A stretch of DNA of 64,000 bases, taken from Acinetobacter sp. XS-4 (lineage in GTDB: Bacteria > Pseudomonadota > Gammaproteobacteria > Pseudomonadales > Moraxellaceae). Location of the stretch: the NCBI RefSeq assembly GCF_023920705.1, contig NZ_CP094657.1, forward strand, positions 3,596,001-3,660,000, given 5' to 3'. Below, piece after piece: positions 27,656 to 38,145 of the stretch (the first letter of the stretch is position 1; each line of letters begins with the position of its first letter). Below the pieces are notes generated by a model, which was given only the letters and a program-made list of their open reading frames with translations, was not told where the DNA came from and ran no database searches. A program made the position numbers and the translations under genes.

Positions 27656-28767
27656 GATGAACTACGAATAATTTCTTTAGATTTAGCTTCTTCAAGCTCT
27701 TGGACACGTTGACGAACCATTGTTTCGATTTCATCAACCAATTGATCGGTATCGATTAAATGGCTTTTCTCACCATTCCGATAAACCAATGAGCGAGGCG
27801 CGGCCCCTACAACCCCGATATCAGCTTCTTTCGCTTCACCCGGGCCATTTACCTTACAACCAATCACTGACACATCCATTGGAGTACGAATATCTTCTAA
27901 ACGTTCTTCCAAAGCTTGCATCACTTGAATAACGTTAAATTCTTGGCGCGAACAACTCGGACAAGCAATAAAGTTAATCCCGTTAGAACGCAGACCAAGC
28001 GATTTTAAGATATCAAAACCAATCTTGATTTCATCTTCTGGTTCGGCCGCAAGCGAAATACGCATTGTATCGCCAATACCTTCCATCAATAATCCGCCAA
28101 GGGCGATCGCTGATTTCACAGTACCAGTACGGTAAATACCCGCTTCAGTTACACCAAGATGCAATGGATTATCGATTTGTTTTGAAAGTAAACGATAAGC
28201 ATCCATCGTTAAAAACACATTAGATGCTTTTACACTGACTTTAAATTCATGGAAATCAAGGCGGTCTAAAATATCAATGTGACGTAAAGCTGATTCAAGA
28301 AGTGCTTGCCCAGTAGGCTCACCATATTTTTTCTGTAAATCTTTTTCTAGAGAACCCGCATTCACACCAATACGCATTGAAATACCGTGATGACGTGCCG
28401 CAGCAACCACTTCACGAACTTTCTGGTCTGACCCGATATTCCCCGGATTAATACGTAAACAGTCTGCACCATAATCTGCAACTGCCAAGGCAATTCTATG
28501 GTCAAAATGAATATCGGCAACTAATGGTACTGAAACGCGCTTACGAATGGCGCCAAATGCCTCAGCAGCTTCCATAGATGGGACCGAAACACGCATAATA
28601 TCAGCACCTGCATCAACGCAACGCTCAATCTGAGCAACAGTTGCATCAACATCGCAAGTTTCAGTGTTTGTCATACTTTGCACACTAATAGGTGCATCGC
28701 CACCGACATACACCGACCCAACACGAATTTTGCGTGTTGGTCGACGTTTAATTGGGTTCTCTATCAT
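27652..28767 (-). CDS. ispG: 4-hydroxy-3-methylbut-2-enyl diphosphate synthase (flavodoxin)
   Basis: IspG catalyses the penultimate step of the MEP isoprenoid pathway with a [4Fe-4S] cluster. The 371-residue protein has a TIM-barrel half starting [12 protein letters not shown] and the cluster-binding cysteines in [10 protein letters not shown] and GCKVNGPGE near the C-terminus. A TTG at 28779 is also open, but ATG 28767 matches the family. It lies between rodZ and hisS as in E. coli. Confidence 0.95.
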
Positions 28768-28788
28768 TGTATCGCTCAACTCATGGTA

Positions 28789-29580
28789 TTAGCGGGATAA
28801 ACGGAATTCAGCCTTACCGTTTACCGTATATGGAGACAATGAAATCTGTTCTTGGTTTAAACTTAATGACACAGCAGTTGCATCATCAAGACGAATCTGG
28901 AATGGAGACTCACCATTTAGGTTTAAAGTTGATGACTGACGACCTGTCGCCAAAACTTTACCTGTTGCATCAACAATATGAACAGACGTTGGACGGTTAA
29001 AGCTTAACACCAATTGATCACCCACTGTTGAGGTGGCATTTCCTTTCATAGGTAAAACTTCAACATTAGATTGATTTACTTTAGGTAAATCAGCATCTTC
29101 TTTCTTTGAAGTCCATTTTTGAATACCCATGACAATCAATGACACAACAGCAATAACAACAATTGCAAGAAGTGCGCGCTTCAACCATTTCTTATTACGA
29201 TCACTATTAGAACCAGGGAGTTTACCCATGATTTTAATCGGTGAGTTATTTAAGGCGTGGTTTGGTAAAAGCCCAGTATCATTTGCATAAATCTCATCGA
29301 AGCGCTGAATAATTGCCGTCGCATCTGTTTTTAGATATTTTGCATATGAACGGTAATAACCCTTGATAAAAGTCGCTTCTGGCAATGACTTATAATCATC
29401 TTGCTCTAAAGCTGTTAGAGTTTTGACTGGCATGTTTAAATCTGAAGAAACTTGCCCTAACTCTTTATTCTGAGCCACTCGAATTTGACGTAAATACTCA
29501 CCAGGACGTTGAATATTTCCTAAAGCAGAAGTCGGTAAGCTTGAGCCAGTTGGCTGCTGTGAATTAGGATTTATTTCCAT
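28789..29580 (-). CDS. rodZ: RodZ-like helix-turn-helix membrane protein
   Basis: RodZ links the MreB cytoskeleton to the inner membrane and supports rod shape. The 263-residue protein has a cytoplasmic helix-turn-helix region (about 28-95), a single membrane segment (136-153) after a basic stretch, and a periplasmic DUF4115 domain (about 185-262). GAGG precedes the ATG, and the gene overlaps pilF by 10 bases. Acinetobacter cells are coccobacilli; the function is inferred from family and synteny. Confidence 0.85.
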   Translation of the reverse strand: MEINPNSQQPTGSSLPTSALGNIQRPGEYLRQIRVAQNKELGQVSSDLNMPVKTLTALEQDDYKSLPEATFIKGYYRSYAKYLKTDATAIIQRFDEIYANDTGLLPNHALNNSPIKIMGKLPGSNSDRNKKWLKRALLAIVVIAVVSLIVMGIQKWTSKKEDADLPKVNQSNVEVLPMKGNATSTVGDQLVLSFNRPTSVHIVDATGKVLATGRQSSTLNLNGESPFQIRLDDATAVSLSLNQEQISLSPYTVNGKAEFRLSR

Positions 29581-30371
29581 ACGGCCTCAATACTATACTG
29601 TAATTGCAAATAACGTTGATATTCTGGACTTTCCGGGAACAAAGCACGTAACTGGTTTACTAAGACTTGCATTCCCATTTTATCCGCATTGGCTCGAGCC
29701 ACTCTTACACCAATCCAAAGTGCTCTTGCACCCTGATTTTTCTGCCCCACTGTATGAACATATTGCTCATACATTTGTGTAGCAGCCGGAATCTGCTGCT
29801 GCAAATAAAAAATTTCCGCTAACTCTAACATTGAAATACAAGAGTCGCGGTTAGCAAGGAGTGATTGTTTGAATGTTTTTTCAGCATTCGCAACATCACC
29901 CAATTTTAAATAAATACGCCCCAGATTCTCTAATGCCTGATAGCGTTGGTCATAACCTAATGTTGTGCCAGCAATGCGAAATTGCTCGACCGCATCATTA
30001 TAGCGTTCCATTTGGTATAAATAAGTACCATAATTATTATGTGCTTGAGCATTATCTGGTTCAGATGAAATTGCCCGTTTAAAATAATGTTCTGCTTTTT
30101 CTAAGTTAGGTTTACTACCCTCTTGCTGTAGTAAAATACCCATCATCATATTTGCCGTTGCATCACGGCTATCTACACTTAAAGCTTGATCAAGAGCTCG
30201 CTTTGCCGAATCCAAGTCACCAGAACGGATATGTTCAGCAGCAAGTTGTGTACGTACCTTTACCGCTTTTTCTGGGTCTTTTTTTTGCATATGCGTTGTC
30301 TGGCAACCACTTACCAGAAGTGCAGCTGCAACCCCCATACATAATACCGTTTTCAACTTTGGAGTACTCAA
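29571..30371 (-). CDS. pilF: Type IV pilus biogenesis/stability lipoprotein PilF (PilW)
   Basis: The 266-residue protein has a lipoprotein signal with lipobox VSGC (Cys23), followed by TPR repeats through most of its length (DSAKRALDQALSVD, AEHYFKRAISSEP, AVEQFRIAG, AEKTFKQSLL). PilF is the pilotin needed for the outer-membrane secretin PilQ. Its position between rlmN and rodZ is the conserved one. Confidence 0.9.
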   Translation of the reverse strand: MSTPKLKTVLCMGVAAALLVSGCQTTHMQKKDPEKAVKVRTQLAAEHIRSGDLDSAKRALDQALSVDSRDATANMMMGILLQQEGSKPNLEKAEHYFKRAISSEPDNAQAHNNYGTYLYQMERYNDAVEQFRIAGTTLGYDQRYQALENLGRIYLKLGDVANAEKTFKQSLLANRDSCISMLELAEIFYLQQQIPAATQMYEQYVHTVGQKNQGARALWIGVRVARANADKMGMQVLVNQLRALFPESPEYQRYLQLQYSIEAVWK

Positions 30372-30385
30372 AGCCTGCCCTCAAT

Positions 30386-31621
30386 TTATCCTTGTGTACG
30401 CAAAATCTCTTGACGCTGTGTGACTTTCTTCTGCCACTGTTCAGCACGACGAGTTCTATCGGCCACTTGACCGACTAACTGTCCACATGCAGCATCAATA
30501 TCATCGCCACGTGTTTGACGAATCGTACACACAAATCCAGCATCAGACAAAGTTTTTTGGAACGAGATAATTCGATTTCGGCTTGAGCGACCATATGGTG
30601 CATGCGGGAACGGGTTAAATGGAATTAAATTAATTTTACTTGGTAAGTTTTTTAATAATTTAATCATTTGCTGTGCATGTTCAGGCTGATCATTTACGCC
30701 CTCTAACATTACATATTCAATAGTCACATGTTTACGCGAACTTTCATTACCATCTTTAGCAATATAACGCTGACATGCTGCAATCAACTGAGCCAATGGA
30801 TATTTCTTATTAATTGGCACTAATTCGTTACGTAATTCATCATTTGGCGCATGTAAAGAAATTGCTAAAGCAACATCAATGTCTTTTGCAAGTTGATCAA
30901 TTTTAGGTACAACACCTGACGTTGATAGAGTCACACGGCGCTTAGACATGCCATAAGCAAAGTCATCAAGCATGATCTGCATTGAGCTTAATACGGCATC
31001 ATAGTTGAGCAATGGTTCACCCATACCCATCATCACGACATTGGTCACTGAACGCTCACGCTCAGCAACTGGCACTTCTTCCATATAAGAATAGTTTGCC
31101 ATCCAAAGTTGTCCAATGATTTCATCTGGAGTTAAATCACGTTGGAAACCTTGTTTGCCTGTTGAACAAAATGAACAGTCCAATGCACAACCTACTTGTG
31201 ACGAAATACACAAAGTTTTGCGCAAGCCTGTTTTATCTTCAGCAGGAATTAATACAGTTTCAACCAAAGAACCTGCACCATCGCCAACACGAAAAACCCA
31301 CTTACGTGTACCATCTTTTGAATAATGACGGTGAACCACTTCAGGAGCCTTAACTTCACAAATCTGTTCAAGCTTCGCACGCAATTTACCTGAAATATTG
31401 GTCATTTCAGCAAAATCAGTAATGAAGTATTGATGTATCCATTTCATGACCTGTCCGGCACGAAACTTCTTCTCGCCAATATCTTCAAAGAATTTTTCTA
31501 ATTCAGTACGAGACATGCCGAGTAAATTCACTTTATTTTCGGCAGCAGGGATTACCAGCGTGGACGAAGATTGCTGCTGTCCATCAAGATTTTCAGATGA
31601 AACGACCTCTGCAGAACTCAT
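30386..31621 (-). CDS. rlmN: Dual-specificity RNA methyltransferase RlmN
   Basis: RlmN is a radical SAM enzyme that methylates A2503 of 23S rRNA and A37 of some tRNAs. The cluster-binding CxxxCxxC motif is CALDCSFC, with the mechanism-specific cysteine near the C-terminus in DAACGQL. The 411-residue form has an N-terminal extension (about 25 residues) relative to E. coli; a methionine at residue 35 is another possible start. It begins the rlmN-pilF-rodZ-ispG-hisS run. Confidence 0.95.
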   Translation of the reverse strand: MSSAEVVSSENLDGQQQSSSTLVIPAAENKVNLLGMSRTELEKFFEDIGEKKFRAGQVMKWIHQYFITDFAEMTNISGKLRAKLEQICEVKAPEVVHRHYSKDGTRKWVFRVGDGAGSLVETVLIPAEDKTGLRKTLCISSQVGCALDCSFCSTGKQGFQRDLTPDEIIGQLWMANYSYMEEVPVAERERSVTNVVMMGMGEPLLNYDAVLSSMQIMLDDFAYGMSKRRVTLSTSGVVPKIDQLAKDIDVALAISLHAPNDELRNELVPINKKYPLAQLIAACQRYIAKDGNESSRKHVTIEYVMLEGVNDQPEHAQQMIKLLKNLPSKINLIPFNPFPHAPYGRSSRNRIISFQKTLSDAGFVCTIRQTRGDDIDAACGQLVGQVADRTRRAEQWQKKVTQRQEILRTQG

Positions 31622-31694
31622 GTGTATTTACCTAAACCATGTCAAAAAACTGAAGATATTGTTCAAGAATCAAACAATATTCTCTTGAGAGAAT

Positions 31695-31732
31695 AAAAAA
31701 ACCAGATAAGTAGTATACCACTTATCTGGTTT
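31695..31732 (-). terminator. Terminator of ndk
   Basis: AAACCAGATAAG and CTTATCTGGTTT form a 12-bp stem around a ten-base loop, with a T-run on the minus strand. It separates ndk from rlmN. Confidence 0.85.
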
Positions 31733-31744
31733 GAATGCTTTCGA

Positions 31745-32176
31745 TTAACGAGTGCGTGGGCAGATCTCGTTGTCAGCAAAGAAGTAAGCAATTTCACGCT
31801 CTGCAGAAGCAACTGAGTCAGAACCGTGAGCAGCATTTTCGTCGATGCTTACAGCAAAGTCAGCACGGATAGTGCCAGGAGCAGCTTCTTTAGGGTTTGT
31901 AGCGCCTAAGATTTCACGGTGTGCAAGAACTGCATTTTCGCCTTCAAGAACAGATACTACAACTGGACCAGAAGTCATGAATGCAACTAAGTCACCAAAG
32001 AAACCACGTTCTTTATGCTCAGCATAGAAACCTTCAGCATCAGCTTGAGAAAGGTGTTTCATTTTAGTCGCAACAATTTTTAAACCCGCTTTTTCAAAAC
32101 GAGCAAAAATATCACCGATGTGGTTTTTAGACACTGCATCAGGTTTTACGATAGACAAAGTACGTTCAATAGCCAT
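31745..32176 (-). CDS. ndk: Nucleoside diphosphate kinase
   Basis: Ndk balances nucleoside triphosphate pools through a phosphohistidine. The 143-residue protein starts [12 protein letters not shown], and the active-site histidine lies in AAHGSDS (about residue 117). Length is standard. AGGAG lies just upstream, and a TATAAT box is present about 47 bases before the start. It is monocistronic. Confidence 0.97.
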   Translation of the reverse strand: MAIERTLSIVKPDAVSKNHIGDIFARFEKAGLKIVATKMKHLSQADAEGFYAEHKERGFFGDLVAFMTSGPVVVSVLEGENAVLAHREILGATNPKEAAPGTIRADFAVSIDENAAHGSDSVASAEREIAYFFADNEICPRTR

Positions 32177-32222
32177 GAGTGGCTCCTTTATTTTAAGATT
32201 TAAACATTAAAAAATTTGCCGC

Positions 32223-32228
32223 ATTATA
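32223..32228 (-). promoter_or_regulatory. Probable -10 box of the ndk promoter
   Basis: A perfect TATAAT on the minus strand about 47 bases upstream of ndk. The -35 region is poor (CTGATT or TGATTA depending on spacing). Confidence 0.5.
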
Positions 32229-32289
32229 CCGATGTCATAGGCAATAATCAGCTTTGAATGTGTAAAAGTTGCGATTTTTTCTACTGTTT

Positions 32290-32490
32290 TTAGCGAACTT
32301 CGTCTATCCAGGCCATTTGAATCCCTTCTAGCAATCCTTCTGTCGATTTATTTGGGTCATCACTGAAGTCTGGCAAAGCACATACCCATGCATGTAAATC
32401 GGTAAAACGAATCCATTGCGGATCAACTTCTGGATGTGCTTCTGACAATTCAATGGCAATATCAATCGTATCTGTCCAACGTAAGCCCAT
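32290..32490 (-). CDS. iscX: Iron-sulfur assembly accessory protein IscX
   Basis: This 66-residue acidic protein has the IscX pattern: LRWTDTIDIAIEL at the start, HPEVDPQWIRFTDLHAWV in the middle and the DD-rich end. IscX binds the cysteine desulfurase IscS and tunes Fe-S cluster assembly. Usually it closes an isc operon; here no other isc gene lies within the window. Confidence 0.9.
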   Translation of the reverse strand: MGLRWTDTIDIAIELSEAHPEVDPQWIRFTDLHAWVCALPDFSDDPNKSTEGLLEGIQMAWIDEVR

Positions 32491-32589
32491 AGCGGCTCCT
32501 ATCTGTTTAATCTGCTAAATCACGAACTGTGTACTTTAGCAAATCCACAAACCTAATCGATAGCTTAAGCTGATAAAAATTACCGATAC

Positions 32590-33147
32590 TTATAAAGCGA
32601 TGTTCAAGAGCGGAGCCATAAAAATAATCATACTCGCGACCGCCGCACCAATAAGCGCACCGACAATCACATCACTTGGGTAGTGAAGACCAAGTACCAT
32701 ACGAGACAATGCTACAAGCACCATGAAAGGAAACATCGCCGCAAGCAAAGCGGGCTGGATATAACCTAAAACAATTGTCACCATCACGGCATGAAGCGTG
32801 TGACCCGATGGAAAGCTGAAATGATCGAGTGGTCTTTCACCGAGCACAATCACCTGATGCACTTGATAAGGACGAGGTCGTGTTGTTTTATGTTTTAAGA
32901 ATTTATAGATTGCCGTGCCAATAGAACCACCTAATAACAAGTAGATGATTTGCAGGCTATAGGTGATGCCTTGCATCCCCCACACGATTGCCAGCATTAG
33001 ATACCAAAATGGACCGTCACCCACACGACTAATGATTTTGAAAAAAAGGGCAACACGCTGTGAGTGGGAGAAATTGTTAAGATATAAACAGCCTCTTAAA
33101 TCTAAATCGAGTATTTTTATTTTTGCATTCTTAAATTTCATGGTCAT
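32590..33147 (-). CDS. PAP2-family membrane phosphatase
   Basis: The 185-residue protein has several membrane segments and the three phosphatase motifs in order: KTTRPRP, FPSGHTLH and SRMVLGLHYPSD. Family members dephosphorylate lipid phosphates such as undecaprenyl diphosphate or phosphatidate. It lies 18 bases after the GT4 gene, so they are probably co-transcribed. The exact substrate is not determined. Confidence 0.88.
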   Translation of the reverse strand: MTMKFKNAKIKILDLDLRGCLYLNNFSHSQRVALFFKIISRVGDGPFWYLMLAIVWGMQGITYSLQIIYLLLGGSIGTAIYKFLKHKTTRPRPYQVHQVIVLGERPLDHFSFPSGHTLHAVMVTIVLGYIQPALLAAMFPFMVLVALSRMVLGLHYPSDVIVGALIGAAVASMIIFMAPLLNIAL

Positions 33148-33165
33148 TCTCCTATTTTAGGATAC

Positions 33166-34473
33166 TTAGGTGAAGTCCACCGAGGGCTCCTTCACTACCT
33201 GATAAAATGCCTGCTCCAATTGCTGAACCGGAAGTTGCCAACCGCTTTGCTGTACTTTATGACAGGCTTGTACGCCCATTTCTCTAAGTTGTTGTAATGA
33301 AGGAAGCTGATACATTTGTTGTATAAAGTGGCTTTTTTGTCCGAGTGGGCTTAACCAGCCATTCACACCATGGGTTAAATATTGATGTGCACATGCATAA
33401 TCATACGCGATAACTGGCAAACCGCTTGCCATCGCCTCTAAAACTACGTTACCAAACGTTTCAACTTGACTCGCAAATACGAATACATCGGCACTCGCAT
33501 AGGCAGCTGCCAAATCTTGACCTCTAAAACTTCCAGTAAAAATAACACCCTTCGCTTCAGGCAATGATTTTAACCGAGCAAAATCTGGGCCATCTCCCAC
33601 AATAACCAATTTAGTTTTATGTGGCTGAACAGTTTGTAAGTTGGCATAACTTTCAATGAGCACTTGCACTTCTTTTTCTGGCGACAAACGCCCTACATAG
33701 AGCATAACGCGAGTATTCTCATCAGCATCCCATTGCTTGCGTAAATTTTCAGAGCGGTGCTTTGGTGAAAATCTTGTTGTGTCTACGCCGCGCCCAACCA
33801 CAACCAACGGGCAAGTAATACCGAAACCGCGTAATGCTTCTTGTGTATCTTTACTTGGCACACAGGTCACTTGAGTATTGTTATGAAACCAGCACAGGTA
33901 TTTTTGAATCGGTTTGACTAAAAAAGCCAAATCAAAAAATCGGCTAAGGTCTTGAAACGGTGAATGAAAGCCGCTAGAAACTGGAATAGCTTTTGCCTTG
34001 GCAGCTTGCATTGCAGTTAAACCTAATGGCCCTTCAGTCACAATGTGAACTACATCTGGCACAAACTTTTCAAAAGCTTTCGATACTTTTAAATATTGTG
34101 GCCAACCAAACTGCAAAGTCGGATATTTCGGAATAGCTTGCGACATCACCAGACATTCTTGCTCTGGCGTAAAGTCATGGCATTTTGCTTTTTGTTCTGG
34201 GCGAATCAGTAAAATCTTATGTCCCAGTTTTTGCAAACCTTGGCATAGTTGTAATAATGAAAGTGCCACACCATTGATTTCGGGTGGCCAAGTTTCGGTA
34301 ACAATCGCAATCTTTAAACGTGGGCGTACCAAATCATGCAATGAATGCGCATTTGATAGCTGCTGCTTTTGTTTAAAAAAGAATTGGAAGCTTTCAGGAA
34401 GTTGCTGTTGTTTTAATAGTGCTGTCGCGTATGAGCTTTGCATAGCGCCATCCATCAATGTATTTATTTTCAT
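33166..34473 (-). CDS. Family 4 glycosyltransferase
   Basis: The 435-residue GT-B enzyme starts its fold near residue 53 (KIAIVTETWPPEINGVA). The second domain has GRLSPEKEVQVLIE and the nucleotide-sugar motif ETFGNVVLEAMASGLPVIAY. It resembles GDP-mannose-dependent alpha-mannosyltransferases. With the PAP2 gene it may modify a glycolipid; acceptor and donor are inference. The first 50 residues are less conserved-looking, so a downstream start is possible. Confidence 0.82.
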   Translation of the reverse strand: MKINTLMDGAMQSSYATALLKQQQLPESFQFFFKQKQQLSNAHSLHDLVRPRLKIAIVTETWPPEINGVALSLLQLCQGLQKLGHKILLIRPEQKAKCHDFTPEQECLVMSQAIPKYPTLQFGWPQYLKVSKAFEKFVPDVVHIVTEGPLGLTAMQAAKAKAIPVSSGFHSPFQDLSRFFDLAFLVKPIQKYLCWFHNNTQVTCVPSKDTQEALRGFGITCPLVVVGRGVDTTRFSPKHRSENLRKQWDADENTRVMLYVGRLSPEKEVQVLIESYANLQTVQPHKTKLVIVGDGPDFARLKSLPEAKGVIFTGSFRGQDLAAAYASADVFVFASQVETFGNVVLEAMASGLPVIAYDYACAHQYLTHGVNGWLSPLGQKSHFIQQMYQLPSLQQLREMGVQACHKVQQSGWQLPVQQLEQAFYQVVKEPSVDFT

Positions 34474-34543
34474 GCTTAAAGATTAAGCAGTTTTTTTGAC
34501 ATTTTGATGATAAATGCATGACAGTTTACTGACATGAAAAATA

Positions 34544-34575
34544 AAAAAAGCACACTGATGACAGCATGCTTTTTT
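34544..34575 (-). terminator. Terminator of prc
   Basis: AAAAAAGCA (34544-34552) pairs with TGCTTTTTT (34567-34575), with an inner CTG/CAG stem. It lies directly behind the prc stop on the minus strand. Confidence 0.75.
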
Positions 34576-34593
34576 CTTAAGACCTAGTAATAC

Positions 34594-36777
34594 TTATCGA
34601 TTTTGCAATTTTGCATAGTCCATAAGTACATTTGCAGCTTCAGTCACAAAAGTTTCTTCTTCTGGCAATGCAGGACGTTGTGATGCTTTCATTTTAGCGC
34701 GAGATTCAGCTAGAGCATCTAATGAAGCTTGATAGCTTTCCCAATTTGCAAAGGGCTTTTGACCACTTGCTGCACGGCGTTCATTTTCTGCATCTAAAGT
34801 TTGTTTCTCTAAACCAAGTAATTCAGCACGGCGTTTATCAATATCAAGTACCACTTGTTTTTGATCACTCGTAACCTTGGCAATCGCAGTACGTTTATTT
34901 AGATATTTAAACTGAGCATCATTAGCAACACGTTGTTCAGAGAACTGAGACAACTTTGTGACATACGGCTGCACAGAACCTTCACGTTTAAATGGTGCTG
35001 TAGGAATTGTGTCCCACTTCAACGCATTCTTCGATTTACGCTCACCAAACTCTTCGTTATAGATATCGACGAGTTTAATGTCTGGCACTACACCTTTATT
35101 TTGTGTACTACCACCCGTAATACGGTAGAACTTACGCTGAGTTAGAGTCGCTTGACCGTATGCCAGAGTATCAAGTTGTACCTGAGCTGTACCCTTACCA
35201 GTCGTTGTGCTACCAATAATAATACCGCGCTCATAGTCTTGAATTGCAGCAGAGTAAATTTCACTCGCAGATGCAGATGCCAAGTTCACCATTACAGCAA
35301 GCGGACCAGTGTAAACTTGCTGACCACCATCGTTATCTTCAAAAACACTTACGTTGCCATTACCATCACGAATTTGAACCACTGGACCAGACTTAATCAC
35401 TTGACCCAGCATACGTGCAACTTCTTCTAATGAACCACCTGGGTCATTACGCAAGTCGATAATAATCCCTTCTACTTTCTTCGCTTTTAACGCTTCAAAG
35501 GCATTGGCAGTATCTTCAGAAACTGAACGGTATTGTTGACCCGCACGACGTGAACGATAGTCAAAATAGAATGATGGAATTTCAATCACGCCTAACAGAT
35601 GCTTTTTACCATCGCGGTTAACTTCAACTGTACGCGAACGAACACCAGCATCTTCTTCTTGAATCACATCACGCACTAAGGTCACATTACGTGCTTGACT
35701 CATTGATGCGCCAGCACCAAGAAGTTTTAACGTAACTTTGGTTCCGCGTTTACCACGAATGAGTCCAACAATTTCAGAACTTGTCCAACCAACCACATCA
35801 ATCATTTTCTCGCCTTCTTGGGCGACACCAACGATTCGATCTCCTGATTTCACTTGGCCAGACTTACTTGCAGGACCACCTTCTACAATGGTTTCAATCT
35901 TGGTGTAATCTTCATTACCACGTTCTGGACGAATCGATACACCAATACCTTCAAGCTGCAAGGTGGTTTGGCGATTCAGTTCTATCGCATCAATTGGTGG
36001 GTAATAGTTACTGTGTGGATCATAGGTCGCCAACATGGCATTTAATGTTTTGTCCAACACATCATCGCTTTTCACACGACTAATTCTTTCAAGCTGACGC
36101 GTATAACGTTTAGTTAAGGTCTGAGCTGGTGTTAAATCTTCTGGGCCAGTTAAGTCTTGACCATCAGCAAGTGAAGGATTTTCTTTAAGCGCTTTTTGTT
36201 TCGCCTGCTCTTCTTCACGGCTAATCGTTAAGTTGATTAACTGCGAAACCAACATTTTGCGCCAATGATTTTGTTGATCAGCCGCAGTTTTGAAATACGG
36301 TGCTTTTTCACGATCAACTTCAATATAACTGTTTGGCTGTTTTAAATTTTGCTGCTGTTTCAACTCAGTCAACATGAACTCATAAAATTGTTTTAAGCGC
36401 TCACGATATTGCTGATGAATTGCAAACGGTCCCGTTAAATTCCCCGCTTTTAATGAAGCACCAAAATTTGAACCATATAGTTTTTTATAATTTTGAACTT
36501 CAGCGTCTAAAAATAGTGAGTGATCCGGATCAAGACTATCTAAATACATATCGAGAATACGATTTGATGTCGTCGCATCCAGACGCATATTCAAATAATG
36601 TTGGCGATCAACTAAAGTTGCCAGTTGGCGAGCCACCAAAGCCTGTTCTTGCGTTGGCTGGATCGATTGAGAAACCACAGCAGTATTCGTTGCTGCTCTC
36701 GCTTCATTCATCGTATGAGTGAAGAATAAACCGCCAGTCGCGATCGCTACTGCACAAGCTATAGTTTGAAGTTTCAT
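34594..36777 (-). CDS. prc: Carboxy-terminal processing protease Prc (tail-specific protease)
   Basis: A periplasmic S41 serine protease that trims lipoproteins and envelope substrates such as peptidoglycan hydrolases. The 727-residue protein has a signal peptide (about 1-28), a PDZ domain (GIGVSIRPERG to VGLIRG, about 275-345) and a catalytic region with the Ser in SASASEIYSAA and the Lys in TTTGKGTAQ. A C-terminal helical region follows, the DUF3340 type. Long Prc proteins of this sort are usual in gammaproteobacteria. Confidence 0.93.
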   Translation of the reverse strand: MKLQTIACAVAIATGGLFFTHTMNEARAATNTAVVSQSIQPTQEQALVARQLATLVDRQHYLNMRLDATTSNRILDMYLDSLDPDHSLFLDAEVQNYKKLYGSNFGASLKAGNLTGPFAIHQQYRERLKQFYEFMLTELKQQQNLKQPNSYIEVDREKAPYFKTAADQQNHWRKMLVSQLINLTISREEEQAKQKALKENPSLADGQDLTGPEDLTPAQTLTKRYTRQLERISRVKSDDVLDKTLNAMLATYDPHSNYYPPIDAIELNRQTTLQLEGIGVSIRPERGNEDYTKIETIVEGGPASKSGQVKSGDRIVGVAQEGEKMIDVVGWTSSEIVGLIRGKRGTKVTLKLLGAGASMSQARNVTLVRDVIQEEDAGVRSRTVEVNRDGKKHLLGVIEIPSFYFDYRSRRAGQQYRSVSEDTANAFEALKAKKVEGIIIDLRNDPGGSLEEVARMLGQVIKSGPVVQIRDGNGNVSVFEDNDGGQQVYTGPLAVMVNLASASASEIYSAAIQDYERGIIIGSTTTGKGTAQVQLDTLAYGQATLTQRKFYRITGGSTQNKGVVPDIKLVDIYNEEFGERKSKNALKWDTIPTAPFKREGSVQPYVTKLSQFSEQRVANDAQFKYLNKRTAIAKVTSDQKQVVLDIDKRRAELLGLEKQTLDAENERRAASGQKPFANWESYQASLDALAESRAKMKASQRPALPEEETFVTEAANVLMDYAKLQNR

Positions 36778-36969
36778 AAATTTTTAATACTTCCTTGGGT
36801 GTTCCTATCTTACACGCTCTGTTTTCGATATGAACTAAGCAGATTCAAAATCTTAACCAACTAAATTGTTTATACCGTGTAGTTTTATCATATTCTGTAC
36901 TGACAAAATGTAGCAAAACATTGCAAAATTCGCTTATTGTTTTTCAATCAAAATTCAAATGGAACCAAT

Positions 36970-37989
36970 ATGATTGGCGCATTGATGCTGGACATCGCCG
37001 GCACAGAACTTACTCAAGAAGATATTGAACTATTACGCGCTCCGCAAGTCGGTGGCATGATTTTATTTGCACGAAATATTGAATCTCCACAACAAGTCCG
37101 TGCCTTAACGGACCATATGCGTCAAATTCGTCCAGATATTTTAATTGCTGTCGACCAAGAAGGTGGTCGAGTTCAGCGCCTAAGATCAGGTTTTACCTTA
37201 TTACCGGCCATGGGTCGTTTCGGTGAGCTCTATATTAATCAACCTCAAAAAGCACTTGAACTGGCGGAACAGTGCGGCTGGCTCATGGCAACCGAAGTCT
37301 TGGCTGTAGGTATCGATTTTAGTTTTGCACCAGTTTTAGACCTTAATGCAATTAGTGATGTGATTGGCGACCGTGGTTTCTCTAAAAATATTGAGGATAT
37401 CGCACCACTTGCTGGCGCGTTTATGCAAGGCATGAAAAAAGCTGGAATGGCAAATACGGGCAAACATTTCCCGGGTCACGGCTCAGTCAAAGCCGACTCT
37501 CATGTCGCAACCGCAATTGATAGTCGCAGCTATGATGAAATTTACAACCATGACATGCAAAGCTTTATTAAGCTCATGCCACAGCTTGATGCGCTCATGC
37601 CAGCACATGTGATTTATGATCAGATCGACCCAAATCCAGCAGGTTTTTCACCGTTCTGGATTCAAGAAGTTCTACGCAACCGTTTGAAGTTTAATGGTGT
37701 ACTTTTTTCTGATGACCTAAGCATGCAGGCTGCTTGTGTAGCAGGTGGTGCCGATGCTCGTATTCAGGCTGCTCTAGCGGCAGGTTGTGATATGGGACTT
37801 GTGTGTAATGACCGAAGTGCAGCGTGTACAGCACTTGAAGGTATTGCGAACTTAGAACTACCAAATCAAGAGCGCCTTGAACGCATGCGTGGTCAAATTC
37901 CACAAATTCAGATTGGTGAAACCTTATCGCTTGGAAATGAGTGGCAAGCTGTCAAAACAGCCATTGAAGAGTTTAAGAATTCAATTTAA
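36970..37989 (+). CDS. nagZ: Beta-N-acetylhexosaminidase NagZ
   Basis: NagZ removes N-acetylglucosamine from anhydromuropeptides in cell-wall recycling, a step that can feed AmpC beta-lactamase induction. The 339-residue family 3 glycosidase has VDQEGGRVQRL, the signature KHFPGHGSVKADSH and the catalytic aspartate region LFSDDLSM. The frame is open from TTG 36937, but ATG 36970 (MIGALMLDI) fits the family start. It is divergent from prc. Confidence 0.95.
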   Translation: MIGALMLDIAGTELTQEDIELLRAPQVGGMILFARNIESPQQVRALTDHMRQIRPDILIAVDQEGGRVQRLRSGFTLLPAMGRFGELYINQPQKALELAEQCGWLMATEVLAVGIDFSFAPVLDLNAISDVIGDRGFSKNIEDIAPLAGAFMQGMKKAGMANTGKHFPGHGSVKADSHVATAIDSRSYDEIYNHDMQSFIKLMPQLDALMPAHVIYDQIDPNPAGFSPFWIQEVLRNRLKFNGVLFSDDLSMQAACVAGGADARIQAALAAGCDMGLVCNDRSAACTALEGIANLELPNQERLERMRGQIPQIQIGETLSLGNEWQAVKTAIEEFKNSI

Positions 37990-38046
37990 GTTAGTAAAAA
38001 TTTTAATTAGCTACAAAAACCTATTCGCTATCTGATAAGCGGTTAA

Positions 38047-38135
38047 GTCATACGCAACCTGCTCACCTGCTGAAGGATATTGATTGCTTCAATATATTTG
38101 ATAGATGCAGAAAGTGAACAGGTTTTGCGTATGAC
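38047..38135. repeat. Imperfect fold-back element of 89 bp
   Basis: A 20-base arm at 38047-38066, starting GTCATACGCAACC, is the reverse complement of 38114-38135, with one mismatch and a two-base insertion. A second perfect inverted repeat, ATATTGA/TCAATAT (77-83 and 89-95 of 38000), sits between the arms. The whole can form one long hairpin with an inner hairpin. No T-run follows immediately. It could be a small miniature element or an RNA structure. Confidence 0.5.
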
Positions 38136-38145
38136 AATGGTTTTG

